Shown: positions 22,976-32,022 of the stretch, piece after piece
Layout of the letters: each line of letters begins with the position of its first letter
How positions within the stretch are numbered: position 1 is the stretch's first letter
Assembly: GCF_014695915.1 (NCBI RefSeq)
Contig: NZ_JACJPF010000121.1
Coordinates: 1 to 42,369 of the forward strand
DNA from: Trichocoleus sp. FACHB-40
Lineage (GTDB): Bacteria; Cyanobacteriota; Cyanobacteriia; Cyanobacteriales; FACHB-T130
Direction: 5' to 3'
DNA: 42,369 nt
Position numbers and translations under genes: made by a program
The notes under the pieces: generated by a model
Database searches by the model: none
Told to the model about the DNA's origin: nothing
What the model saw: only the letters and a program-made list of their open reading frames with translations

Positions 22976-24004
22976 TTAGGCTACTTGTCGGGATTTATCT
23001 TGAAGAATGCGCCGTTTTTGGGAAGCTCCTGTCATCTTTAAAGCAACGTTTTCCATCTGGCGGTAGAGTGGTTGTGGCAGCAACCAGAGGGAATAAACAG
23101 CCCCCAACGTTAAAAGTGTCCGGCGTGGCTCCTCAAGAATAATGCGCCAGTGGATAGATAAAGCTCGATGAGCCATTTCCACAGCAGTTGGAGCGGCTTT
23201 TAAACGTACTCCCCATCGGGCTAGCTTCCGCAACTCATAAGCTTTGGCACGGTTTCCATGCTGAGCAATCAAATCTGGAGCATAGGAGCTAGTTTTTTCT
23301 AGCACCTTTTCTAAGTCTTCTAATTGCTTCAGAAAGTTTGTTGAAGCCCCTCCAGAATTGACTCGGTACATCGTTAAAGCTTCCGGAATTCCTTCTGCTT
23401 GCAAATTGGTTTTCAAGGCAATACGAAGCCAGCATTCGACATCTTCAAAATGTCGTAATTGCTCATCAAAATAACAATCTTTTTTATTACAATCTTGAAA
23501 TTTAATTCTTTCAAAAACTTCTCGCCGAATCACTGGAACCGAACCATTTCCGATTGGGTTGCGACAGAGTATTAGGGGTGGCGTAATTTCTTTAAGCTTA
23601 GGCATTTGATAGATACCCAAGGGTTGTCCCGCTTCATCAATAAAAGCAGATCGACTAAAACTTAGTCCAACATTAGGAGAGTTTTCTAGATGTTTAATAT
23701 GTTTCTCTAGCTTTTCTGGCAACCACAGATCGTCCCCATCTAAAAAAGCCAGATATTCTCCCTGCGCGTGGCGAATTCCTGTATTACGAGCCGCACATAC
23801 TCCCTGATTTAGTTGGCGAACAATTTTAATTCTGGAGTCTGTAAATTTCTGACAAATTTCTACACTCCGGTCAGGAGAACCATCATCAATAATCAGTAGT
23901 TCAAAATCTTTATACGTTTGAGCAAGAACAGATTGCACTGTAGCAGCTATATATTTTTCGACTCCGTAAACCGGAATAATGACAGAAACTTTTTTCGTTT
24001 TCAT
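22976..24004 (-). CDS. GT2 family glycosyltransferase, copy a
   Basis: The 342-residue enzyme reads MKTKKVSVIIPVYGVEKYIA, with IIDDGSPDRS (37-46), a FLDGDDLWLPEKLEKH DxD region (88-103), EDVECWLR (about 187-194), and a helical C-terminal tail ending SLWLLPQPLYRQMENVALKM (about 302-321), the part that recurs in copy b and in the remnant at 20033. It likely starts the GT2-GT14-GT2 unit, since 269 gene-free bases precede it. Typical of enzymes adding hexoses or N-acetylhexosamines to lipid-linked oligosaccharides. Confidence 0.9.
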   Translation of the reverse strand: MKTKKVSVIIPVYGVEKYIAATVQSVLAQTYKDFELLIIDDGSPDRSVEICQKFTDSRIKIVRQLNQGVCAARNTGIRHAQGEYLAFLDGDDLWLPEKLEKHIKHLENSPNVGLSFSRSAFIDEAGQPLGIYQMPKLKEITPPLILCRNPIGNGSVPVIRREVFERIKFQDCNKKDCYFDEQLRHFEDVECWLRIALKTNLQAEGIPEALTMYRVNSGGASTNFLKQLEDLEKVLEKTSSYAPDLIAQHGNRAKAYELRKLARWGVRLKAAPTAVEMAHRALSIHWRIILEEPRRTLLTLGAVYSLWLLPQPLYRQMENVALKMTGASQKRRILQDKSRQVA

Positions 24005-24151
24005 CTTGAGAACCGATTTGACTTAATGTTTGGTACTATAGTCAGCGCTTGCTCAGGTTGCTAAATATTTAATTTGTAGGGAGTGCTTTGTTTTTGGTTG
24101 CAAGCAAGTTTTGCGGGATTTTAGATGATGCGGTTAACCTCTATATTTTTA

Positions 24152-24194
24152 TAGCAGAGGGGCAAAGAAAATACCCTTGAACTCACCTCTGCTA
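24152..24194 (-). terminator. Possible terminator after the GT2 at 24274
   Basis: TAGCAGAGG (24152-24160) and CCTCTGCTA (24186-24194) are perfect complements, with GGG/CCC able to extend inside. ACCTCTGCT is repeated once more at 24203-24211. Located between the GT2 stop at 24274 and the next minus-strand gene; no T-run. Confidence 0.5.
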
Positions 24195-24273
24195 CAAACA
24201 CTACCTCTGCTCCGGGCTATCGAGTTTGCTGGTTGTTGAGTTTCGATAAGTGAGCTTTGCGCTATCAACGCCG

Positions 24274-25347
24274 TTAGGATGCTCCCACTGGAGTTTTTTC
24301 TGGCTCTTTTAGGGTTTGAGCTTCTTTTTTAACCTGAGATAGACGGCGAGCCTGACTAGTGGTGAGATAACGGTTTAGCGCCTTATCCATAGGCACCAAG
24401 ATTTTCTCAAGTCGGGTTTTTTTCTGGCCAAAAATGACCAGGCGGTTGCCAAGCTCGCCAATACGGGCAGCTAGAGGTCTGGTAATGGTCATGTGTCGCC
24501 GCCATCCTACCCGCCGATAGCGATTTGTGAAATATTGATCCTCTTCTACGTTCCACTTGTCGCGCAAGCGGTGCAAGCTAGCAAGTTCCCAAGCATCACT
24601 CCAACGAAGCATATAAAAGGTCATATCTGACAACTCTAGTGGCGGACCGGGAACATAAGTCACCAGGGAGTCTGGCTCAAAGTACACAGTACCCCCAGCC
24701 TGAATTACCGTCATACAAAAATCCAGGTGTTCCTTGGTATTCATCATGCCTTCATCAAGCTGACCACCAATTCGCTCAAATATTTCGGTGCGAACGAACA
24801 TACAGTGAAATTCTGCAAGCTCAGTTTGTTCCCGCTTGAGCTGGTCGCGTACCTGCTCGACTTTTTTACCTTGTTTGTACATTTTCTCGCGCATCCGCCG
24901 TCGAACCGCACCGTCTTTGATTTCCTCTCGGACGTGGACTTGTCCGCCTGCACAGTGAATGTGTTCGTGTGCGGGAGTACCTTCACAAGTAAGAGGCGTG
25001 ACTACCGAGGCTTCCGTTTCTTCAGCACACTCAAACATACGCTCTAGCCAGCCCGGGGTAACTAGCACGTCGTTATCAATGAAGACAAGATACTTGGTTT
25101 TGACCTGACGCAGACCGATATTTCTGCCTTGATTTGGAGACAGGTAGTAATCAGTCCGAATGATTTCAAAGTTTCTCTTACGCGCCTCTTCTTCTAAATA
25201 CCGCTTGATATGAGACGGTGAATTTCCATCTACGTAGACTAACTTGAAGGGCATTTGTGTATGTTCGTAGATGCTCTGCAACGACTCGCGGGTGAAGCTG
25301 AAACGCTCGCGGGGTACAACAACAATCGTAATTTGTGGTTCTATCAT
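24274..25347 (-). CDS. GT2 family glycosyltransferase (distinct type)
   Basis: The 357-residue protein is a GT-A enzyme with a different layout from the other GT2 proteins here: ITIVVVPRERFSFTRESLQS at the start, YVDGNSP, NQGRNIGLRQVKTKYLVFID with an IDNDVLVTPGW metal site (about 90-100), then MMNTKEHLDFC as the acceptor/base region (about 210-220). A charged helical insert (about 150-175, many Lys, Arg, Glu) and an amphipathic tail rich in basic residues suggest contact with the membrane surface. Start ATG 25347. It resembles uncharacterised bacterial GT2 proteins of capsule loci; target unknown. Confidence 0.85.
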   Translation of the reverse strand: MIEPQITIVVVPRERFSFTRESLQSIYEHTQMPFKLVYVDGNSPSHIKRYLEEEARKRNFEIIRTDYYLSPNQGRNIGLRQVKTKYLVFIDNDVLVTPGWLERMFECAEETEASVVTPLTCEGTPAHEHIHCAGGQVHVREEIKDGAVRRRMREKMYKQGKKVEQVRDQLKREQTELAEFHCMFVRTEIFERIGGQLDEGMMNTKEHLDFCMTVIQAGGTVYFEPDSLVTYVPGPPLELSDMTFYMLRWSDAWELASLHRLRDKWNVEEDQYFTNRYRRVGWRRHMTITRPLAARIGELGNRLVIFGQKKTRLEKILVPMDKALNRYLTTSQARRLSQVKKEAQTLKEPEKTPVGAS

Positions 25348-25524
25348 CAGAAACTCCTTGTTAACTAATCAACTGTTATTTGGATATTTTATCTTCATCA
25401 AGTTCGCCGTTCACTGGAAAAAACCTTTATCGGGATTGGTTGTCGGTAGTTGGTTTGTCTCAAGTTTGAATTTTTGCCCAATCCCAGTCGCTTTTCTTTG
25501 CCAGTCGCCAGTAAGCAGTGATCT

Positions 25525-27399
25525 TTACGCAGGTAAAGACTGAAGATTGTGATAAGACCAGTAGTGTCCACGCTTGGCAATTAATTCGTCATGATCCCCC
25601 TGCTCAACAATCCGACCTTTCTCCATCACCACAATTTTGTCAGCGTTACGAACTGTAGCTAAACGGTGGGCAATTACGATTGCAGTTCGGTTTGCTCTTA
25701 AGCGTTCGAGTGCCTCTTGTACTAAGTGTTCTGACTGGGAATCTAAGGCACTAGTTGCTTCATCAAGAATCATAATTTCTGGGTCGCGGAGCATTGCTCT
25801 TGCAATTGAAATTCTCTGCCGTTGCCCTCCAGAAAGCCTGACACCTCTATCTCCAACGACTGTGTCATATTGGTTGGGCAATTGAGAAATAAATTCGTGG
25901 GCGTTTGCGAGGTGAGCTGCTTCTATAACCCTTTCTCTGCTGACTTCTTCTAAACCGTAAGCAATGTTATCGAGAAGTGAAGCGTTAAATATGTAGGTAT
26001 CTTGGCTAACAACTCCAATGTGCTGACGTAGGGAAACAGGATCGTAGTTACGGATATCTTGCCCGTCGATTTCAATTACGCCTTCGGTAACTTCGTAGAA
26101 ACGTGTAATTAAAGCTGCCACGGTCGATTTTCCGGCTCCGGAACCTCCAACCAACGCCACTGTTTTACCTCTTGGAATTTGTATATCCAAGCCGTTGAGG
26201 ACATAAGACCGTCCGGTGTAGGCAAATTTAACATCATGGAAAACAATGCGATCGCGCAATCCTGTAAATTGGTGACTTCCAGTGGGAACCGGATATTTTT
26301 CTGGCAAAGACAGAGCCTCTGTGACTTTCGTCAAAGCTGGTACTGCTTCTTGAATAGAACCCCTGGAAGTGTTTACCTTTTTAAGTACCGGAACAATCTT
26401 AATCAGAACTAGCATGAATACCAGCAGCTCTGAAGTAGTAAGAAGACCCTTGGAGATGAATAAAGTGTAGCTACCTACAAGCACCACCATAGCCGCCGCC
26501 AAAGTCGCCAACTCAGTGATCGGATCTATCAAGCTAAGCTTCTTAGCTAATCCGGTACTCGCTTCCATGTAATTTGTAGATATCTTATTAAACCGACTGA
26601 GTTCAAAATCCTCTGCACCATAGGATTTAACTACACGAACACCTCCTAAAGTATCTAGAGCCAAAGCGTTCAAACCACGTTTTGCAGATACAACTAGCCC
26701 TCCAGATTTTTCAATTTTTTTTAATAAATAATTAAGCCCTAAACCAACCCCCGTTATTAAAAAGGTAGTCATAATAGTCATTTTCCAAGACACTATCACC
26801 AGTGTTCCTAGGTACGCTATTAATATCAGTAGGTTCGTTAAGCCAAAAAATATAGCCGTTAGCAGCCTATTTGTCTCCATTACCTCTGTATGGAGGGTGC
26901 TTGTTACTTTTCCCAACTGCACATTATCAAAAAATTCTATAGGAGAATATAGATAAGTTTTATATAGACCCTTTCTCAACCGTTTGATGACACCTTCTCT
27001 ATAAATTGAAGTCAAAACTTGAGACAAATAGTAAAAATAAGCCTTAAGTATCAATGACCCCATGAGTACCAAGGCAAATAATGTGACGATAACTCCTTTA
27101 CTCTGCTGGACTAACCAACTGTTTATCCCCTCTGTCAAAGCCATTCGAGGAAGAACAAAAGCACCCCCTTCATCTAAAAGCACCTTAAGAAATGGAATCA
27201 TCAACCCAATGCCTACCGCATCCAGCACAGAAGACAACACCATCGCCCCCAAACCTAGATAGAGAAAGTTTTTAGGAACTCTCAAAATCAGGGAAACCAA
27301 TTGGTCAAATTTCCCGAATCGCTTCATTAAGCTAAATTTTACTCTTGCTTTAGCCCCCAGCAACCTGTTTTCCCGACCGAGTGTTTGACTTCGACTCAT
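25525..27399 (-). CDS. ABC transporter, fused membrane and ATPase domains (MsbA-like)
   Basis: The 624-residue half-transporter has six membrane helices (about 40-330) followed by the nucleotide-binding domain with Walker A GGSGAGKST, the signature LSGGQRQR, Walker B IMILDEATSALD and the switch His in IAHRLAT. As a homodimer it would flip or export a lipid-linked substrate; near glycosyltransferases it could move a glycolipid or lipid-linked glycan. The frame is open to GTG 27540, but that adds a basic, non-conserved segment; ATG 27399 is chosen and ATG 27327 is a further option. No peptidase domain, so it is not a bacteriocin exporter. Confidence 0.88.
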   Translation of the reverse strand: MSRSQTLGRENRLLGAKARVKFSLMKRFGKFDQLVSLILRVPKNFLYLGLGAMVLSSVLDAVGIGLMIPFLKVLLDEGGAFVLPRMALTEGINSWLVQQSKGVIVTLFALVLMGSLILKAYFYYLSQVLTSIYREGVIKRLRKGLYKTYLYSPIEFFDNVQLGKVTSTLHTEVMETNRLLTAIFFGLTNLLILIAYLGTLVIVSWKMTIMTTFLITGVGLGLNYLLKKIEKSGGLVVSAKRGLNALALDTLGGVRVVKSYGAEDFELSRFNKISTNYMEASTGLAKKLSLIDPITELATLAAAMVVLVGSYTLFISKGLLTTSELLVFMLVLIKIVPVLKKVNTSRGSIQEAVPALTKVTEALSLPEKYPVPTGSHQFTGLRDRIVFHDVKFAYTGRSYVLNGLDIQIPRGKTVALVGGSGAGKSTVAALITRFYEVTEGVIEIDGQDIRNYDPVSLRQHIGVVSQDTYIFNASLLDNIAYGLEEVSRERVIEAAHLANAHEFISQLPNQYDTVVGDRGVRLSGGQRQRISIARAMLRDPEIMILDEATSALDSQSEHLVQEALERLRANRTAIVIAHRLATVRNADKIVVMEKGRIVEQGDHDELIAKRGHYWSYHNLQSLPA

Positions 27400-27540
27400 A
27401 GTTACTACCCAAGAATTGAACTTTCTAACAATCAATCGCGATCGCTTATTTCTAGCTAAACTCGCTATACATAAAATTTGTATAATAGTTTTTACTGTGT
27501 TTTTAGCCGGTGAAGAAATGTTTATTTCTTCAGGCAGCAC

Positions 27541-27970
27541 AGTGCTAGCATTCTATTTTCATTCACCCAACTAAATTTTAGCTAAGTTTTTTAAATAATA
27601 ACTCAATAGATATCAAGTATTACTTGTGTTTGTGTGAAGTTATTGTGAATTTATAATGGTTAAAAAGCCTTGAACTTTAAGTTCTTTTTATTTTTATCTC
27701 TTAATTGTAAACAAAATATATCTATCTCATGAATTGGTTAAAAACAATATACTTCCAAAGAGCTATGTTAGACTGCCAATAATTAAAGTCTTCTATCTTA
27801 TCTCTGCCTAATGGTAGATTAGTCACAGGATAATATTCACCTTTTTAATCCCGTAAACTCCTTTTTGCATAGGCAATACCAGCTCTACCCATTTTATACT
27901 CTACATAAAGACGTACTTCTAATGGTATATTCCCAACGGTTGATAATTAAAGCAGTCTATCAATATTTAT
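27541..27970. other. AT-rich spacer with a possible GT4 tail remnant
   Basis: The 430 bases hold no intact gene. On the minus strand 27928-27854 reads, without stops, to YKMGRAGIAYAKRSLRD then TAA. MGRAGIAYA resembles MGRAGRTYV near the end of the GT4 gene directly upstream and MGRAGRAHV of its paralogue, and the DNA (ATGGGTAGAGCTGGT against ATGGGTCGAGCTGGT) agrees too. This looks like the tail of a third GT4 copy, with the rest lost. The other part shows no clear structure. Confidence 0.4.
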
Positions 27971-29194
27971 CTATTGATAGCTTGCCACCAGCAGATCGTT
28001 GAGCTTGTTAAGGTCATAGTGTTCTTCCACGTAGGTACGACCAGCTCGACCCATTTCCGGCCAAACCTCTGGATGCTCGATTAAATAGCCCAATTTTTCA
28101 GCCAAAGTATCAGCATCCCGCTCAGGAACCAGAAAACCTGCAATACCATCTTCAATGAGTTCTGGGATGCCACCGTGTTGAGTACCGATTACTGGCAAAC
28201 CCATAGCCATTGCTTCTTTTAAGACGTTTACAGGTGCGTCTTGGTCGCCGTTCTTAGCGGTCACGCATGGAGCTATAAAGATATGGGAGTTGTCGAGAAT
28301 TTTAATCAGTTCCTGTTGCTGCATACGACCGAGCAGTTTTACAGTTTCACCAACATTCAGTTCCTGAATGAGTTGCTGTAAGTCTTCTTTTAAAGGGCCA
28401 TCACCAATGATGTTGTACTCGAGGTTTGAGTGAAGTTTTGTTAACTTAGCAACGGCACGAATACCATATTCTAAACCTTTTTTTTCTACGAGGCGACCTG
28501 TGGTGACAATCCGGATGCGACCATCAGGGGGCAGATGACGTGCAGTAAAAATAAATTTGGAACAATCGATTCCGGATCGCATGATGACAATTTTATTCTC
28601 GTCGGCACCTAATTTGATTAATCGCTGTTTGAAATAATCGCAGTTGGGGAGGCAAACGTCTACTACCTTAAACAGTCGGTCGTAAACATCATCACCTGCC
28701 CACTGAAGATACCAGCTGATATCGTAGCCGCGAAATGACACGACGAGCTTACCTTTGGGAGCAGCCATCATCCGAAAGGCAATACCTAAAAAGCCGAAGG
28801 TTCCAAATTGGCAATGTATGATATCGTATGTGCCTTGATCCAAAAATGGGAGTACGGATACTGCGGCGTACAATAACCTGAGTGAAGCAGCATCTTTACC
28901 ATATTTAAAAACGTTGAGACTTCGCACCAACAGTGCTGGATTTTTTTGGTAATTGATGCTAAACAGCCAAATACCCTTCAGAAACCGTAAGAGGCGATTT
29001 TGTGGCATTCCCATACACTGGGTGCGCTCCAGAAGTTGATATTTTTCTACGTTCGGGTGCATTTTGGCAGTCTCACCCGGTGCCTCCGTGTAGATATCAA
29101 CTTCGTGTCCGCGATCAATCAGACCTGTAACCTGATTTAAGACAAAGGTTTCCGACAAAACGGGGAAGCGTCCGACAATCATCGCTACTCTCAT
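27971..29194 (-). CDS. GT4-type glycosyltransferase (WcaL-like), copy B
   Basis: The 407-residue GT-B enzyme begins MRVAMIVGRFPVLSETFVLN and has a glycine-rich acceptor-side loop, then the donor site TTGRLVEKKGLEYGI, NIIGDGPL, PCVTAKNGDQDAPVNVLKE and GGIPELIEDG. The first acidic residue of the usual EX7E motif is Asp here (QDAPVNVLKEAM), a form also used in WcaL-like enzymes. A good AGGAG precedes ATG 29194. It is paralogous end to end to the GT4 at 30711-31949 and lies downstream of a decayed flippase, mirroring the intact flippase-GT4 pair. Confidence 0.9.
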   Translation of the reverse strand: MRVAMIVGRFPVLSETFVLNQVTGLIDRGHEVDIYTEAPGETAKMHPNVEKYQLLERTQCMGMPQNRLLRFLKGIWLFSINYQKNPALLVRSLNVFKYGKDAASLRLLYAAVSVLPFLDQGTYDIIHCQFGTFGFLGIAFRMMAAPKGKLVVSFRGYDISWYLQWAGDDVYDRLFKVVDVCLPNCDYFKQRLIKLGADENKIVIMRSGIDCSKFIFTARHLPPDGRIRIVTTGRLVEKKGLEYGIRAVAKLTKLHSNLEYNIIGDGPLKEDLQQLIQELNVGETVKLLGRMQQQELIKILDNSHIFIAPCVTAKNGDQDAPVNVLKEAMAMGLPVIGTQHGGIPELIEDGIAGFLVPERDADTLAEKLGYLIEHPEVWPEMGRAGRTYVEEHYDLNKLNDLLVASYQ

Positions 29195-29235
29195 ACAAAT
29201 CTCCTAAACTAAAGCTAGTATTTTTTCGCCTATCG

Positions 29236-30385
29236 TCACTTGAATTGTTGAAGAACAGACGAGTAAAGCTCTTTGGCACCAAATATGTAGAACATGATCA
29301 GTAAGTATATTAAACGCATTGCGATCGCGCTAATAATTGCCGTCGCCCACATAGGCAAGCTAGACCCGATAGCAAACTGAACGCTAAAAGCGATGGCACA
29401 AGAGAAGCAATCAAAGGTTGGTTTACGGCATCAATTATGATCCAACATGGTGATGGAGGGGTCGCGGGTTGCGTAATACATACATGGTAAGGTCTGCAAA
29501 AGCTTGGCGATCAAGTAGCTTAAGGCAATGCCGCGTGCGCCATAAGGCAGACCAAGCAAGTAAAGACATCACCAAAAACACAGAACTAACGATTCCCCAC
29601 TTGAAGAGCCGGTCGGCTCTGCCTGTAGAAATGTAGAGCCAGCCAGAGGTATTAGTAATTGGCTGGAAAAATGCAGATATGCCCAAAAGCTGGAAGATGA
29701 TGCCCACCTCGTGCCATTGAGAGCCAAGGAGCAGTTCGACAATCTGGTCAGATAGGATGAGCATTAGCAGAACTCTAGGCATCGTCGTCGCTGTGATCAG
29801 CGACAGCGCTTTGAGATAGTGGTTTCGCAATTGCCCTGGTTCAGAATGCAAACCACTAAGGCCGGGGACAGGGACGGCGGTAATAGGGCCATTGATTTGT
29901 TGTAAAGGCAGCATCATTAGACTGTAGGCTTTTGAGTAGATACCTAAAGCCCCAGCCCCCCACACGCGCCCAATCAGGATATTGTCAAGGTTTCGGGCAA
30001 AGTAGTTAAAGACACTAAAATCTGTGAGGTTGCCGCCGAAAGCCAGCATGGAACGGACACCGGAGCCTCGAACTGGGATGCCAAGACGCCAACTGCACAT
30101 AGTCCAAACTCCCACGGTATAAGCGATCGCCATTGCCACTTGCATGAACACCAGCGCCCAGTAGCCAGCGCCGTACCTAGCATTAACAATGGTGGTGGTA
30201 ACGCCAACAAACATAGATGTGAGGTCTACAACGGCTAAGTCCTTAAAGCGCATCTGCCTGGTAAGTAAAGCTTGGTGTTCGACAGATAGTCCCGAGAAGA
30301 GGAATGCGATCGCCACAATGAGGGTAATTCCGGTCAAGCGAGGCTCCTCAACGTGAGCCAATTTGCGAATTTTGCATGGGAACAC
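29236..30385 (-). pseudogene. Decayed duplicate of the WzxC-type flippase
   Basis: Compared with the intact 505-residue flippase at 32023-33540, this copy starts at about residue 125 (EEPRLTGITLIVAIAFLFSG against GEPRLIWITLVSAIGFIFGG) and is then similar for about 230 residues in one frame. After MSLLAW the frame shifts: LGLPYGARGIALSY and LPCMYYATRDPSITMLDHN follow in the next frame to a TGA, then IDAVNQPLIASLVPSLLAF in another, then QFAIGSSLPMWATAIIS and LIYLLIMFYIFGAKELY in a further one, ending at TGA 29238-29236. Three frameshifts and a lost N-terminus make it non-functional. It sits just before GT4 copy B. Confidence 0.88.
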
Positions 30386-30710
30386 CAGACCCCCCTAGCC
30401 TTGGAAATGTGAGTCAATAATAGATGGCTGTCCGAGTTCAGTTTTAGAGAAAGCTTTTCTACGTACGTTTCAGTGTCCATGAGTTGTATCAGGATGCAGC
30501 TACCGACATTGAAATGCTTGCCAGGGATGTAAGTGTCCCAAATCCCTCAACAAAGATTAGTAGATTTTCAATGGTTTTCCATCACTAAATCCGAGTTGTC
30601 GCTCTCAGAAGGCAGCTTTGATGGGGTCAATTTAGCTACAAAATAGCAAAATTGAAAGTAATCAGTGGACTGATTATAAAGAAGTACACTTACATTTTTC
30701 ATGTTGAAGA
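30386..30710. other. Gene-free spacer upstream of the flippase remnant
   Basis: These 325 bases lie between GT4 copy A and the truncated flippase copy. I find no remnant of the missing flippase N-terminus, no long dyad and no gene. The left duplication boundary is therefore near 30,370-30,390. Confidence 0.5.
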
Positions 30711-31949
30711 TTAGGCTTGAATGAGTAGTTTTTGGTAAATTTCAACTAAGTGATCGTTAAGCTTGTTAATATCATACTCAGCTTCTACATGGGCACGACC
30801 TGCTCGACCCATCTCAGTCCAGACTTCAGGGTGTTCAATTAAATACCCTAACTTTTCAGCCAAAGCATTAACATCGCGTTCGGGTACCAGGAAGCCCGAA
30901 ACCCCATTTTCAACCAGTTCGGGAATAGCGCTATGTTGAGTGCTGATGATAGGCAATCCCACAGCCATCGCCTCCATCACTGCAACAGGGATACCCTCCT
31001 GATCGCCATCTTTACTGGTTACACTGGGAGCTACAAAGATATCGGCATCGTTGAGGATATCGACAATTTCCTGCTGCTGCTTCCAGCCCAGAAGGCTGAC
31101 TATGTCACCAACATCTAGATGTTGAATTAGTTCCTGCAAGTCTTTCCTTAAAGGTCCATCGCCAATAATGTTATACTTAATGTTTCGGTTGGTCTTTGCC
31201 AGAAGTGCAACAGCGCGGATACCGTATTCTACACCTTTTTTTTCGACGAGGCGGCTAATCGTCACAAGCTGTACTCTGCCATCAGCGTGTAATTTGCGTG
31301 GAATAAAGGAAAACTTTCCGCAATCGATCCCCATACGATGCACCATAATCTTTGTTTTATCGCACCCTAGATCTACCAAACGGCGTTTCCAACGTTCGCT
31401 GATTGGAAGGAAAAGGTCTCCTGTATTAAACAGCTGGTCGTAAATTTGTTTACTGTCTCCTTGAATAGCTACAGTTATATCAAGACCGTGAAACGTCACA
31501 ATCAATTTCCCCTTAATTGCTCCCATTTCTCGAAACAGAGCACCTTTTAGACCGTTTCCACCAAAGTGACAATGGATGATGTCATACGGTGAGCGCTTAC
31601 GTAGAAAGGGTATCAATTCGTGTATCAACATTAGCGCTCCATATTGCTGCCGATACTTGAAAATATTCAAGACTCGTAGCATAACCAGGGGTGCTTTATG
31701 AAAATTTGTGAACAGCAAAACCAAGCTGTCTAGGATACGCTTATAACGATTTATTGGCATCCAGAAGGCATAGTAGGTGCGCTCTATAAGCTTATATTTA
31801 TTTACATCAGGATGTATTTTGGAATCATTTCTTGGAACATAGGCATAAATGTCTACTTCGTGCCCACGATCTAGTAATCCTGTAATTTGATTTAAAATAA
31901 AAGTTTCGGATAATACTGGAAATTCTCCAACAATAAAGGCTATTTTCAT
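30711..31949 (-). CDS. GT4-type glycosyltransferase (WcaL-like), copy A
   Basis: The 412-residue enzyme starts MKIAFIVGEFPVLSETFILN and keeps the complete GT4 donor site: ISRLVEKKGVEYGI, YNIIGDGPLRKDLQ and the EX7E motif in GDQEGIPVAVMEAMAVG. The acceptor-side His-Gly-Leu-Asp (TFHGLDIT) is also present. Length is normal. It follows the intact flippase by 73 bases on the minus strand, an order repeated in the decayed second copy. It probably adds a sugar to the same lipid-linked repeat that the flippase moves. Confidence 0.9.
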   Translation of the reverse strand: MKIAFIVGEFPVLSETFILNQITGLLDRGHEVDIYAYVPRNDSKIHPDVNKYKLIERTYYAFWMPINRYKRILDSLVLLFTNFHKAPLVMLRVLNIFKYRQQYGALMLIHELIPFLRKRSPYDIIHCHFGGNGLKGALFREMGAIKGKLIVTFHGLDITVAIQGDSKQIYDQLFNTGDLFLPISERWKRRLVDLGCDKTKIMVHRMGIDCGKFSFIPRKLHADGRVQLVTISRLVEKKGVEYGIRAVALLAKTNRNIKYNIIGDGPLRKDLQELIQHLDVGDIVSLLGWKQQQEIVDILNDADIFVAPSVTSKDGDQEGIPVAVMEAMAVGLPIISTQHSAIPELVENGVSGFLVPERDVNALAEKLGYLIEHPEVWTEMGRAGRAHVEAEYDINKLNDHLVEIYQKLLIQA

Positions 31950-32022
31950 GTTGTTTTTTTACTCTTTAACTTTGTCGCAATCATCATTAATTTATAGATG
32001 ATTTATATTAGTTGTTATTGAA

